From Streptomyces sp. NBC_00448 (GTDB lineage Bacteria; Actinomycetota; Actinomycetes; Streptomycetales; Streptomycetaceae), in assembly GCF_036014115.1 (NCBI RefSeq), contig NZ_CP107913.1, forward strand, positions 5,945,501 to 6,009,500: DNA of 64,000 nt, given 5' to 3'. Made by a program: the position numbers and the translations under genes. Each line of letters starts with the position of its first letter. The first letter of the stretch is position 1. Below, piece after piece: positions 8,390 to 17,842 of this stretch. The notes under the pieces were generated by a model that was not told the DNA's origin, searched no databases, and saw only the letters and a list, made by a program, of their open reading frames with translations.

Positions 8390-8998
8390 ATGGGCAAACC
8401 GCACGACCCTTATCCCGCGGCCGCGGGCACCGCAGAAGACGCGCACGCGGTCCGGATCACCGTACGCACCGCGGAACACATGCGTGAGCTGGGCAGACGG
8501 CTCGCCGCGCTGCTGGTTCCCGGCGATCTGGTGCTGCTCACCGGTGAGTTGGGCGCCGGCAAGACCACGCTCACCCGCGGTCTGGGCGAGGCGCTCGGTG
8601 TGCGCGGCGCGGTCACCTCGCCGACGTTCGTGATCGCCCGGGTGCACCCCTCGCTCACCGGCGGACCGGCGCTGGTGCACGTCGACGCGTACCGCCTCGG
8701 CGGCGGCCTCGACGAGATGGAGGACCTGGACCTCGACGTCTCTCTGCCGGAGTCCGTGGTGGTGGTGGAGTGGGGCGAGGGCAAGGTCGAGGACCTGTCG
8801 GACGCGCGGCTCCAGGTGGTGATCGGCCGCACGATCGGCGAGGAACGGGACCACGCGGCGGGCGGGGAACCGCCTCACCCGGGCCCGGACGACGCCCTCG
8901 GGTCGGAGCCGGAGGGCGCCGACGACACGCGCGAGGTGACCGTGATCGGAATCGGGCCGCGCTGGGTCGGGCAGGACCTCACACCGCTGGTCTTCTGA
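8390..8998 (+). CDS. tsaE: tRNA t6A biosynthesis ATPase TsaE
   Basis: This 202-residue P-loop ATPase works with TsaB and TsaD to transfer the threonylcarbamoyl group to A37 of ANN-decoding tRNAs. Walker A is GELGAGKT (residues ~52-59), followed by the family motifs TSPTFVIA, HVDAYRL and VVVEWGEG. TsaE proteins are often ~150 residues. The extra length here is an N-terminal ~20-residue tail and an acidic, Gly/Pro-rich C-terminal insert (~168-185) before the last strand. The ATG at 8390 lies 11 bases after the hydrolase stop and has only a weak ribosome site. TsaB, RimI and TsaD follow 1-2.4 kb downstream. Confidence 0.95.
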   Translation: MGKPHDPYPAAAGTAEDAHAVRITVRTAEHMRELGRRLAALLVPGDLVLLTGELGAGKTTLTRGLGEALGVRGAVTSPTFVIARVHPSLTGGPALVHVDAYRLGGGLDEMEDLDLDVSLPESVVVVEWGEGKVEDLSDARLQVVIGRTIGEERDHAAGGEPPHPGPDDALGSEPEGADDTREVTVIGIGPRWVGQDLTPLVF

Positions 8999-9152
8999 GC
9001 GGCCGGCCGAGCGGTCGGTCGAGTGGTCCGCCGAGCGGTCGGACACGGGGGCCGGACATGTGGTCCGCCGAGCCGGAGGTTACGCCGACAGGCTGTCGGG
9101 AAGATGTTGCGCGAGGGCGGGTGGCCGTGGTGTGCTGGTAGCGGACACCTGC

Positions 9153-9171
9153 TTAGGGTTGCCTAACTTCT
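9153..9171. promoter_or_regulatory. Possible iron box (DmdR1/IdeR-type operator)
   Basis: TTAGGGTTGCCTAACTTCT matches the consensus iron box TTAGGTTAGGCTAACCTAA (as I remember it) at 13 of 19 positions, including the left TTAGG and central CTAAC. It lies 18 bases before the ATG of a 58-codon ORF, where an iron repressor would block transcription. The match is moderate; right-half identity is poor. Confidence 0.4.
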
Positions 9172-9189
9172 CTCCCCGGGGAGGCGCGC

Positions 9190-9366
9190 ATGACGGCCCA
9201 CGACGACGCTGCCGCACAGGCCCCGGCGCCTGCTGTGCCCAGGGTGCCCACGGTGCGGGACGTCCTCGCGTCCTGCGCCGCCGCGCGCACCGTCTCCACT
9301 GCTCCCTCCGACCCCGCCGAGCGGTCCGAGGACGAACCGGCCGACGGCCCGGCCCCGTCCGCGTAG
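9190..9366 (+). CDS. Small conserved-looking protein of unknown function
   Basis: This is a 58-residue ORF with a strong ribosome site (GGGGAGG about 6 bases before the ATG). The sequence begins MTAHDDAAAQ, has a central VPRVPTVRDVLASCAAA segment that looks like an amphipathic helix with a single Cys, and a charged, Pro-rich tail. I recognise no domain. It stands alone between tsaE and the convergent secreted protein. If the iron-box match upstream is real, the gene would be iron-repressed. The strong ribosome site and upstream element make it likelier to be real than an accidental frame. Confidence 0.55.
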   Translation: MTAHDDAAAQAPAPAVPRVPTVRDVLASCAAARTVSTAPSDPAERSEDEPADGPAPSA

Positions 9367-9395
9367 GTTCGCGGGACTTCGGCCACGGTGCCGGA

Positions 9396-9917
9396 CTACG
9401 GCACCACGGCCACGAGGGAGCCCATGGCCGCGTGCCGCCAGAGTGCGGCCGCGTCGGAGGGCGACTCGCGCATCACGGCGCCGGGGGCGCCCGCGCCTGC
9501 GCCCGCCCCCGCGCTGGAGCCGAACCCGACGTTCACTCCATTGGTGGACGCGAACAGCACCACCTCGCCGCCCTCGCGGGCGAAGACGCGGTGCGTGCCG
9601 CGCGCGGGGGCGACGGTGCCGCCGCGCACCCCGTAGCTCCGCAGCACACCCTCGTGCGCGTCGACGAGCCACACCCGGTGCCGCCCGAGGCTGTAGACGA
9701 CCCGGGCGCCGTGCCCGGAGCCGGCGGGGAGCGCGGTGGGCGCGGGGTCGGGGGAGGCGGCGGCGGAGCCGGGCGCGGAGGTGGCGGTCCTGCCGGGCGC
9801 GGCGCCCGCGTGGTGCCGCGGCGGTGCGCCCACCGCGGCGGCCGTGAGCATCCCCACCGTCGCGAGCGCCGCCGCGAGGAACCCGGCCGCAGCGACCCCC
9901 GAACTGATCCGCACCAC
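9396..9917 (-). CDS. Secreted protein with YkuD-like fragment
   Basis: This ~173-residue protein has a clear signal peptide (GVAAAGFLAAALATVGMLTA), a Pro/Ala/Ser linker and a compact beta-rich part. That part reads RVVYSLGRHRVWLVDA, then VLRSYGVRGGTVAPARGTHRVF. The pattern resembles the start of L,D-transpeptidase (YkuD) domains, but no catalytic HxnSxGC motif follows, so it is not expected to be an active transpeptidase. The chosen start is the GTG at 9917, which has GGGAGG nine bases upstream. An upstream in-frame ATG at 9965 lacks a ribosome site. It is convergent with the 58-codon ORF and divergent from tsaB. Function unknown. Confidence 0.7.
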   Translation of the reverse strand: MVRISSGVAAAGFLAAALATVGMLTAAAVGAPPRHHAGAAPGRTATSAPGSAAASPDPAPTALPAGSGHGARVVYSLGRHRVWLVDAHEGVLRSYGVRGGTVAPARGTHRVFAREGGEVVLFASTNGVNVGFGSSAGAGAGAGAPGAVMRESPSDAAALWRHAAMGSLVAVVP

Positions 9918-10064
9918 GGCCGCCGTCCTCCCGCCGGATCGACGTGTCGCCGAACCGACTGTCATATACGTGCAATGAGGCTTTTGTCGGAATTGAAAGT
10001 AGCAGTCGCACCGCTCGCCCCCCTGGCGCCCCGCCGCGCCCCGCGTGCGCCGTAGGCTGGGGGC

Positions 10065-10730
10065 GTGCTGCTGCTTGCCTTCGACACCGCCACACCCGCC
10101 GTCACCGCCGCCCTGTACGACGGGGAGAAGGTGCTCGCCGAGTCCACCGTGATCGACGCGCGCAGGCACGGCGAACTTCTCGTACCCGCCGTCGACCGGG
10201 TGCTGGGCACCGCCGGCCGCGCCCTCGCCGATGTCACGGGCGTGGTCGTCGGCACCGGCCCGGGCCCGTACACCGGGCTGCGGGTCGGCCTGGTCACCGC
10301 CGCGTCCTTCGGCGACGCCCTCGGCGTTCCGGTGCACGGCGTCTGCACGCTGGACGGGCTGGCCTGGGCGGCCGGCGAGGCGGGCCTGGACGGGCCGTTC
10401 GCGGTGGCCACCGACGCGCGCCGCAAGGAGGTGTACTGGGCGCGGTACGACGGCCCGCTGCACCGCGTGGGCGAGCCCGCCGTGGACCGCCCGGCCGACA
10501 TCGCCGCCGAGGTCGCGGGGCTGCCCGCGGTCGGCGCCGGCGCCGCGCTCTACCCCGACGTCTTCACCGACCACCGCCCCGACCCCGCGCACCAGTCGGC
10601 CGGTGCGCTCGCCGCGCTGGCCGCCCACCGGCTGGCCGCGGGCGAGACGTTCCCGCCGGCCCGGCCGATGTACCTGCGCCGGCCCGACGCCCAGGTGCCG
10701 GCCGGCTACAAGGCGGTACTGCCGAAGTGA
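10065..10730 (+). CDS. tsaB: tRNA t6A biosynthesis protein TsaB
   Basis: This 221-residue actin-like ASKHA protein binds TsaD in the t6A-forming complex. It begins with the conserved LLAFDTATPAVTAAL strand, followed by RRHGELLVPAV and the glycine-rich GTGPGPYTGLRVGL loop. It lacks the metal-binding histidines of TsaD, as expected for the non-catalytic paralogue. The start is the GTG at 10065. A TAGGCT at 10053-10058 ends six bases upstream, so the mRNA may be leaderless, though I see no convincing -35. The stop overlaps the rimI start (GTGA), indicating translational coupling. Confidence 0.95.
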   Translation: MLLLAFDTATPAVTAALYDGEKVLAESTVIDARRHGELLVPAVDRVLGTAGRALADVTGVVVGTGPGPYTGLRVGLVTAASFGDALGVPVHGVCTLDGLAWAAGEAGLDGPFAVATDARRKEVYWARYDGPLHRVGEPAVDRPADIAAEVAGLPAVGAGAALYPDVFTDHRPDPAHQSAGALAALAAHRLAAGETFPPARPMYLRRPDAQVPAGYKAVLPK

Positions 10731-11317
10731 CCGAGCGAACCGGCGGCGCCCTCGCGGGCGGCGTCACCCTGCGCGCCATGCGCTGGTGGGACCTGGACGC
10801 CGTACTCGCCCTCGAACACGAACTCTTCCCCGAGGACGCGTGGTCGCGCGGCATGTTCTGGTCCGAACTCGCCGACGCCCGGCACCCGTCCGCCAGCCGC
10901 ACCTATGTCGTCGCCGAGGAAACCGTCGAGCAGGCCGGGGAGCAGGCCGTCGAGCAGGCCGCCCCGAACCCGCCCGGCGCCGCCCCGGCCGGGGCGGCGC
11001 GGATCGTCGGCTACGCCGGTTTCGCGGCGATCGCCGGCACCGGCGACGTGCAGACCATCGCCACCGCCCGCGACCAGTGGGGCAGCGGCCTCGGCGGCCG
11101 GCTGCTCACCGAGCTGCTGCGGGCCGCCACCGCCGCCGAGTGCCACGAGGTGCTGCTGGAGGTGCGGGTGGACAACGCCCGCGCCCAGCGGCTCTACCAG
11201 CGCTTCGGCTTCGAGCCCATCGGCGTGCGCCGGGGCTACTACCAGCCCGGCAACGTGGACGCGCTCGTGATGCGGCTGGCCGATCCCGCGCGGACCTTCG
11301 CGGCCGACCTTCGTTGA
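10727..11317 (+). CDS. rimI: Ribosomal-protein-type N-alpha-acetyltransferase RimI
   Basis: This 196-residue GNAT protein acetylates protein N-termini (S18 in the best-studied case). N-terminal LRAMRWWDLDAVLALEHELFPEDAWS, acetyl-CoA loop QWGSGLGGRLL and LLEVRVDNARAQRLYQRFGFEPIGVRRGYY are diagnostic. It is longer than the usual ~150-160 residues because of a Glu/Gln/Ala/Pro-rich insertion at about residues 64-92 (TVEQAGEQAVEQAAPNPPG). The insertion looks like a surface loop added between core strands. The GTG start overlaps the tsaB stop by four bases; tsaD follows 25 bases downstream, giving a tsaB-rimI-tsaD operon. Confidence 0.93.
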   Translation: MTERTGGALAGGVTLRAMRWWDLDAVLALEHELFPEDAWSRGMFWSELADARHPSASRTYVVAEETVEQAGEQAVEQAAPNPPGAAPAGAARIVGYAGFAAIAGTGDVQTIATARDQWGSGLGGRLLTELLRAATAAECHEVLLEVRVDNARAQRLYQRFGFEPIGVRRGYYQPGNVDALVMRLADPARTFAADLR

Positions 11318-11342
11318 GGAATTCTGAGGATCTGAGGAACTG

Positions 11343-12482
11343 ATGGCTGACGAACCCCTGGTCCTGGGTATCGAGACCTCCTGCGACGAGACCGGCGTCG
11401 GCATCGTCCGCGGCCACACCCTGCTCGCCGACGCCGTCGCCTCCAGCGTCGACGAGCACGCCCGCTACGGCGGGGTGGTGCCCGAAGTCGCCAGCCGGGC
11501 GCACCTGGAGGCGATGGTCCCCACCATCCAGCGCGCCCTGAAGGACGCCGGGGTCAGCGCCCGCGACCTCGACGGCATCGCGGTCACCGCCGGGCCCGGG
11601 CTGGCGGGCGCGCTGCTGGTCGGCGTCTCGGCCGCCAAGGCGTACGCCTACGCGCTCGGCAAGCCGCTGTACGGGGTCAACCACCTCGCCTCGCACATCT
11701 GTGTCGACCAGCTCGAACACGGCGCGCTGCCCGAGCCGACGATGGCCCTGCTGGTCTCCGGCGGTCACTCCTCGCTGCTGCTCGCCCCCGACATCACCAG
11801 CGACGTCCGCCCACTGGGCGCGACCATCGACGACGCGGCCGGCGAGGCGTTCGACAAGGTCGCCCGGGTGCTCGGCCTCGGCTTCCCCGGCGGACCGGTG
11901 ATCGACCGCTACGCCCGCGACGGCGACCCGCGGGCGATCGCCTTCCCGCGCGGCCTGACCGGCGGCCGCGACCCGATCTACGACTTCTCCTTCTCCGGCC
12001 TGAAGACCGCCGTCGCCCGCTGGGTCGAGGCGCGCCGCCGGGACGGCGAGGACGTACCGGTCGCCGACGTGGCGGCGTCCTTCCAGGAGGCCGTGGTCGA
12101 CGTGCTGACCCGCAAGGCCGTCCGCGCCTGCAAGGACAACGGCGTCGACCACCTGATGATCGGCGGGGGAGTGGCCGCCAACTCCCGGCTGCGGGCGCTG
12201 GCCCTGCAACGGTGCGAGGACGCGGGCATCCGGCTGCGGGTGCCGCGCCCCGGGCTGTGCACGGACAACGGCGCCATGGTCGCCGCGCTCGGCGCCGAGA
12301 TGGTCGCCCGCGGCCGCTCGGCCTCCACCCTGGACCTGCCGGCCGACTCCTCGCTGCCGGTCACCGAGGTCTCGGTGCCCGGCCACACCCACGACGAGCA
12401 GCACCCCCACGGCCACGACCACGCACATCCCCACGACCACGACCATGTGCACGAGTTGAGCAAGGACAACCTGTACGGATGA
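11343..12482 (+). CDS. tsaD: tRNA threonylcarbamoyltransferase TsaD with His-rich tail
   Basis: This 379-residue catalytic subunit of t6A synthesis transfers threonylcarbamoyl from its adenylate to tRNA A37. It starts LGIETSCDETGVGIV; the metal ligands are His114 and His118 in NHLASHI, and LLVSGGHSSLL and the C-terminal LCTDNGAMVA motif are present. The core ends near residue 345. It is followed by a histidine-rich tail (residues ~347-370) with 11 His in about 24 positions, interleaved with Asp, Pro and Gly, and finishing KDNLYG. The tail is beyond the family core and could bind Zn or Ni. ATGA overlap with the next ORF indicates coupling. Confidence 0.96.
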   Translation: MADEPLVLGIETSCDETGVGIVRGHTLLADAVASSVDEHARYGGVVPEVASRAHLEAMVPTIQRALKDAGVSARDLDGIAVTAGPGLAGALLVGVSAAKAYAYALGKPLYGVNHLASHICVDQLEHGALPEPTMALLVSGGHSSLLLAPDITSDVRPLGATIDDAAGEAFDKVARVLGLGFPGGPVIDRYARDGDPRAIAFPRGLTGGRDPIYDFSFSGLKTAVARWVEARRRDGEDVPVADVAASFQEAVVDVLTRKAVRACKDNGVDHLMIGGGVAANSRLRALALQRCEDAGIRLRVPRPGLCTDNGAMVAALGAEMVARGRSASTLDLPADSSLPVTEVSVPGHTHDEQHPHGHDHAHPHDHDHVHELSKDNLYG

Positions 12483-12739
12483 CCGTCACGCTGATGTGGG
12501 AGGCGGCCGCGGCCGACGACCGCGGCGCCGAACTCCTGGACTGGGCACGGCGGCAGGAGCTGTCCGGCGCGCCCGAGCGGGCGGAGTACCTGACCGCGCC
12601 CGGCGACCGGGTGCTCGTCATCACCTGGTGGGACGCGCCCTACGGCGCCGAGCTGCCCGAACTCCCGGACCCGCCGGCGGAGTTGGTCCGCCGTCAGGTG
12701 CACCGCTGGCGGTTCGTGTCGGTCGCGGTCAGACCCTGA
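12479..12739 (+). CDS. Small conserved hypothetical protein
   Basis: This 86-residue protein is translationally coupled to tsaD (ATGA overlap). It begins MTVTLMWEAAAADDRGAELLDWA, has a central VLVITWWDAPYG strand and a C-terminal RRQVHRWRFVSV strand. This alternation resembles a small ferredoxin-like fold, as in dimeric alpha/beta-barrel proteins, but I cannot place it in a named family. No signal peptide or membrane segment is visible. It overlaps the convergent methyltransferase gene by 11 bases. Coupling to tsaD suggests a housekeeping role, but nothing in the sequence identifies one. Confidence 0.8.
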   Translation: MTVTLMWEAAAADDRGAELLDWARRQELSGAPERAEYLTAPGDRVLVITWWDAPYGAELPELPDPPAELVRRQVHRWRFVSVAVRP

Positions 12740-13922
12740 TCCGGCCGTCCCACGCCACCGGCTCGCCGACCAGCATCGCCGGCGCCCCCGCCATCCTGGT
12801 CAGGAACACCGTCGCCTCGTTCGGCCCCTGCGGCCGTACCCGGCGCCTCAACTCCTCGGGTTCCATGGCGAATCCGCGCTTCTTCACGGTCAGCCGCCCC
12901 ACCTCGCGCTCCCGCAGCAGCGCCTTGAGCCGCTTGAGCCCGAACGGCAGCGCGTCCCGGATCTCGTACGCCGCCGCGTACGGCGTCGGGTGCGGCGCGT
13001 CGCCGGTCACGTACGCGATGGTCGGGTCGATCAGCCCGCCGCCCACCTCGTCCGCCACCAGGGCGACCAGGTGCGCGCGGATCACCGCGCCGTCCGGCTC
13101 GTACAGGTACCGCCCCACCGGCCGCACCGGCGGGTCCGGCGGCAGGCCGCGCGCGGCGAGGTCCGCCCCGCCCGGCAGCAGCGTGGCGCGTACGGTGCCG
13201 GGCGCGGTGCCGAACCACAGCGCCGCCTCCTTCACCTCGCCCCGGTCCGAGACCCACTCCGCCTCCGCGTCCTGGGGCAGCGCCTCGTGCGGGATGCCCG
13301 GCGCCACCTTCACCGCGGCGTGCGGGACGGTGCGGGCCGCCGCCAACGCCCAGGACAGCGGCGGGGAGTACGCCTCCGGGTCGAACGTGCGCCCGCGGCC
13401 CGAGCGGCGCGCCGGGTCCACGAACACCGCGTCGTACCCGGCGGTGTCCACCTCCGCGACGTCCGCGCAGCGCACCTCGATCCGGTCGGCCAGGCCCAGC
13501 GACTGCGCGTTCGCCCGGGCCACCGCGCAGGTGAGCGGGTCGCGGTCCACCGCCAGCACCTCGATACCGGCGCGGGCCAGCGCGACCGCGTCGCCGCCGA
13601 TGCCGCCGCACAGGTCGGCCAGCCGCCGTACGCCCAGCGCGCGGAAGCGCTCCGCCCGGTGCGCGGCGACCGACGCGCGGGTCGCCTGCTCGACGCCGTC
13701 GGGCGTGAAGTACATCCGCGCGGCGTCCTTGGCCGCGAACTTCGCCGCGGCGCGCTGCCGCAGCCGGCTCTGCCCGAGGGCGGCGGAGACCAGCGCGATG
13801 TCGTGGGTGCGCCGCAGCCGGGTGGCGGCCGCCAGTTCGTCGGCGGGGTCCAGTTCACGCAGCTCGGCGAGCAGGGCCTGCCCCTCGGGTGTGAGCAGCG
13901 CGTCGAAGTCCTCGGGTTTCAC
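12729..13922 (-). CDS. Class I SAM-dependent methyltransferase with THUMP-like C-terminal domain
   Basis: This ~397-residue protein has an N-terminal helical region (PEDFDALLTPEGQALLAELREL). A Rossmann methyltransferase core follows, with SAM loop LADLCGGIGGDAVALARAG, acidic VLAVDRDPLT and VFVDPARR. The C-terminal ~100 residues match the THUMP-like domain seen in actinobacterial proteins of this type (VGRLTVKKRGFAMEPEELRRRV). It probably methylates RNA, but the target is unknown. The start is the GTG at 13922 (VKPEDF); the open frame runs on upstream into the groES promoter. The 3' end overlaps the 86-residue gene by 11 bases. Confidence 0.85.
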   Translation of the reverse strand: MKPEDFDALLTPEGQALLAELRELDPADELAAATRLRRTHDIALVSAALGQSRLRQRAAAKFAAKDAARMYFTPDGVEQATRASVAAHRAERFRALGVRRLADLCGGIGGDAVALARAGIEVLAVDRDPLTCAVARANAQSLGLADRIEVRCADVAEVDTAGYDAVFVDPARRSGRGRTFDPEAYSPPLSWALAAARTVPHAAVKVAPGIPHEALPQDAEAEWVSDRGEVKEAALWFGTAPGTVRATLLPGGADLAARGLPPDPPVRPVGRYLYEPDGAVIRAHLVALVADEVGGGLIDPTIAYVTGDAPHPTPYAAAYEIRDALPFGLKRLKALLREREVGRLTVKKRGFAMEPEELRRRVRPQGPNEATVFLTRMAGAPAMLVGEPVAWDGRIRV

Positions 13923-13994
13923 CCGCCCATTGTCCGTGCCCCGGGTGAAGCCCCTTGGACGGGGCCGCGGGTACACCCGTATGTGCGGCGCCGC

Positions 13995-14019
13995 TGGCAC
14001 TCCGCTTGACCGAGTGCTA
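13995..14019. promoter_or_regulatory. CIRCE operator 1 (HrcA site)
   Basis: TGGCACTC-N9-GAGTGCTA matches the CIRCE inverted repeat (TTAGCACTC-N9-GAGTGCTAA) with one arm mismatch. Its spacer contains the groES -35 hexamer, so bound HrcA would block RNA polymerase. Confidence 0.88.
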
Positions 14020-14034
14020 AGCGCGTCCTAGTCT
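14006..14034 (+). promoter_or_regulatory. groES-groEL1 promoter
   Basis: TTGACC (14006-14011) and TAGTCT (14029-14034) are separated by 17 bases, a good match for a principal-sigma (HrdB) promoter. Transcription would start near 14041, at the left edge of the second CIRCE operator. Confidence 0.8.
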
Positions 14035-14037
14035 CGG

Positions 14038-14068
14038 TTCTGGCACTCGGCACCGCTGAGTGCCAGAA
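14038..14068. promoter_or_regulatory. CIRCE operator 2 (HrcA site)
   Basis: TTCTGGCACTC and GAGTGCCAGAA form an 11-base perfect inverted repeat around a 9-base spacer. It overlaps the predicted transcription start, so HrcA has two tandem sites covering -35 and +1. Confidence 0.92.
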
Positions 14069-14167
14069 CTCAGCGACGGGCAGGTCCGGCACCCGCGACG
14101 ACGGGCCTACCAGGTCGCCGACCCAGACAGACACTCCCGTGAGCCCTTTGAAGGGGGAGGTCGGATC

Positions 14168-14476
14168 GTGACGACCGCCAGCACCAAGGTTGCCATCAAG
14201 CCGCTTGAGGACCGCATCGTGGTCCAGCCGCTCGACGCCGAGCAGACCACGGCCTCGGGCCTGGTCATTCCGGACACCGCCAAGGAGAAGCCCCAGGAGG
14301 GCGTCGTCCTGGCCGTGGGCCCGGGCCGCTTCGAGGACGGCAACCGGCTGCCGCTCGACGTCGCCGTCGGCGACGTCGTGCTCTACAGCAAGTACGGCGG
14401 CACCGAGGTGAAGTACAACGGCGAGGAGTACCTCGTCCTCTCGGCCCGCGACGTTCTCGCGATCATCGAGAAGTAA
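14168..14476 (+). CDS. groES: Co-chaperonin GroES (Cpn10)
   Basis: This 102-residue Cpn10 caps GroEL during protein folding. The sequence starts TTASTKVAIKPLEDRIVV and has the mobile-loop region AEQTTASGLVIPDTAKEKPQ, then GDVVLYSKYGGTEVKYNGEEYLVL. The start is the GTG at 14168 with a purine-rich AAGGGGGAGG ribosome site about 10 bases before it. An open frame extends 36 codons upstream through the CIRCE region but is not coding. It is expressed from the CIRCE-controlled promoter and followed by groEL1 after 134 bases that contain a hairpin. Confidence 0.97.
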   Translation: MTTASTKVAIKPLEDRIVVQPLDAEQTTASGLVIPDTAKEKPQEGVVLAVGPGRFEDGNRLPLDVAVGDVVLYSKYGGTEVKYNGEEYLVLSARDVLAIIEK

Positions 14477-14504
14477 TTTTCCGGCTTCACCACCAGCCGT
14501 GATC

Positions 14505-14549
14505 CCGCCCCGGATTCTCCGCGCCCTCTTCCGGCCGGGGCCGGGGCGG
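14505..14549 (+). terminator. Hairpin between groES and groEL1
   Basis: CCGCCCCGG (14505-14513) pairs with CCGGGGCGG (14541-14549) and is followed by TTTCGTT. It could partly terminate transcription or set an mRNA processing end, giving more groES than groEL message. Confidence 0.6.
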
Positions 14550-14610
14550 TTTCGTTGACCGTCCTCACTGACTGACGACGACATACGAGTAGACGAGGTA
14601 GTTCGCAGGC

Positions 14611-16233
<1,623 letters not shown>

Positions 16234-16268
16234 CGCACACCCGCGTCCGAGGCCCCTTGAGGCCCCGA

Positions 16269-16302
16269 GGGCCCGCCACCCCGTTCACGGAGTGGCGGGC
16301 CC
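16269..16302. terminator. groESL terminator hairpin
   Basis: GGGCCCGCCAC pairs with GTGGCGGGCCC with an inner CCG/CGG continuation and a TTCA loop. There is no T-run, as is usual in Streptomyces. It lies between groEL1 and the convergent SDR gene and can serve both strands. Confidence 0.82.
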
Positions 16303-16351
16303 CGGTCGTTCCCGCGGTGGATTCCCGCAGTGGCCGGCCCGCGCCGCGCGG

Positions 16352-17125
16352 TCAGCCCTTCGGGTCGAACCGGCCGGTCCGGCTGGAGGCCGCGCCGAAG
16401 AGGGCCGGCGGCACATGGCGGGCGAGCGAGACCGCCACCTTGTAGCGGGCCGACGGCACGCTGATCGTGCGGCCCCTGGCCAGGTCGCGCAGGGCGGTGG
16501 CGACGACCGCGTCCGCGTCGAGCCAGGCCCACGACGGCAGCCGGGAGGCGTCCATGCCGGCCCGGGCGTGGAACTCGGTGCGCACGAACCCCGGGCACAG
16601 GGCGACGAAGCGCACCCCCGAGCCGCGCAGTTCGTGCGACAGCCCTTCGGTGAACCGCACCACCCACGCCTTGCTCGCGCCGTACGTGCCGCGCGGCACA
16701 TAGGCCGCGACCGAGGCGACGTTCACCACGAAGCCGCGCCGCCGCTCCCGCATCCCCTCCACCGCGGCCGTGGTCAGCCGCAGCACCGCCTCGCAGTGCA
16801 CCTTGATCATCCGCACCTCGTCCTCGACGGGCACGTCGAGGAAGGTGCCGCCGTGGCCGAACCCGGCGTTGTTCACCAGCACGTCCACCGGCCGGGCGGA
16901 GTCGCGCAGCCGCGCCTCGACCGCCTCGATCCCGGTGTCCGTCGCGAGGTCGGCGGCCAGCACCTCCACCTCGACGCCGTGCCGCTCGCGCAGGTCCGCC
17001 GCGAACCGGGCGAGCCGGTCGGCGTTCCGGGCGACCAGCACCAGGGCGTGATCGTCGGCGGCGAGCCGGTGGGCGAAGGCCGCGCCGAGGCCCGCGGTCG
17101 CCCCGGTCACCAGAGAAGTCGTCAT
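16352..17125 (-). CDS. SDR family oxidoreductase
   Basis: This is a 257-residue classical short-chain dehydrogenase. The cofactor loop TGATAGLG is at residues 7-14, NNAGFGHGG follows strand 4, and the catalytic set is Ser138, Tyr148 and Lys152 (YGASK). The second strand ends VARNADRLAR; the arginines suggest NADP preference. The C-terminal RTEFHARAGM segment recalls the DltE/SadH-like subgroup, acting on lipophilic alcohols or aldehydes. The substrate cannot be named. It is convergent with groEL1 across a terminator and is the last gene of a leftward run with the MOSC and GNAT genes. Confidence 0.9.
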   Translation of the reverse strand: MTTSLVTGATAGLGAAFAHRLAADDHALVLVARNADRLARFAADLRERHGVEVEVLAADLATDTGIEAVEARLRDSARPVDVLVNNAGFGHGGTFLDVPVEDEVRMIKVHCEAVLRLTTAAVEGMRERRRGFVVNVASVAAYVPRGTYGASKAWVVRFTEGLSHELRGSGVRFVALCPGFVRTEFHARAGMDASRLPSWAWLDADAVVATALRDLARGRTISVPSARYKVAVSLARHVPPALFGAASSRTGRFDPKG

Positions 17126-17171
17126 ACCGCCACCCTAGAAGGGCCGGGCCGCGCCTGGCGCCCCGCCGCGG

Positions 17172-17825
17172 TCAGCGGTCCAGCCGCCGCCGGATCTGCG
17201 CCCGGTCCGCGGCCGGGAAGGCGGCCAGGTCGACCAGCAGCGGCAGCAGTTCGGGCTCGCTGGTCACCGCGCGGAACGCCATCGCCACGGTCACCTCGTG
17301 CGCCGGCCGGTCCACCACGTCCACCGCGTCGCCCGCGCTGACCTCGCCCGGCTCGATCACCCGCAGATACGGTCCCGGCCGCGCGGCCCGCACGAACCGC
17401 CGGGTCCACCCGCCCTCCGCCAGCCATCCGGCGAAGGTGGCACACGGGATGCGCGGGCAGGACACCTCCAGCAGCGCGGAGCCGATCCGCCAACGCTCCC
17501 CGATCAGCGCCGCGTTGACGTCGATCCCGGCCGTGGTCAGGTTCTCCCCGAAGGAGCCGTTGGGCAACTCCCGGCCCAACTCCTCCTGCCAGCGGTCCAG
17601 ATCCTCCCGGGCGTACGCGTACACGGCCTGGTCGTCGCCGCCGTGGTGCTTCACGTCGTACACCCGGTCGCCCGCGAGCCCGACCGCGCCGGTTCCCTTC
17701 GGACCCGGCGCCGCCACGGCCACCGGACCGGGGACCGGCCGCTTGTCGATACCGGTCGCGGGCAGCTGCTTCCACCGATTCGGCTGCGGCCGACCGATGT
17801 TGACGGTCAGCACCTTCCAGTCCAT
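17172..17825 (-). CDS. MOSC domain protein
   Basis: This 217-residue single-domain MOSC (MoCo sulfurase C-terminal-like) protein has GDRVYDVKHHGGDDQAVYAYA, the FGENLTTAGIDVNAALIGERW block and the conserved cysteine in VSCPRIPC. YiiM/YuaD-type MOSC proteins handle sulfur or N-hydroxylated compounds with molybdenum cofactor; the exact reaction here is unknown. The start is the ATG at 17825 (MDWKVLTVNIG) with AAGGGG about 10 bases upstream. It lies 17 bases downstream of the GNAT gene on the same strand, so the two are probably co-transcribed. Confidence 0.9.
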   Translation of the reverse strand: MDWKVLTVNIGRPQPNRWKQLPATGIDKRPVPGPVAVAAPGPKGTGAVGLAGDRVYDVKHHGGDDQAVYAYAREDLDRWQEELGRELPNGSFGENLTTAGIDVNAALIGERWRIGSALLEVSCPRIPCATFAGWLAEGGWTRRFVRAARPGPYLRVIEPGEVSAGDAVDVVDRPAHEVTVAMAFRAVTSEPELLPLLVDLAAFPAADRAQIRRRLDR

Positions 17826-17842
17826 CGCCCGCCGCCCCTTCG

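Noticed and set aside
9396..9917. Active L,D-transpeptidase
   Set aside because: Only the first strands resemble YkuD; there is no HxnSxGC catalytic motif.
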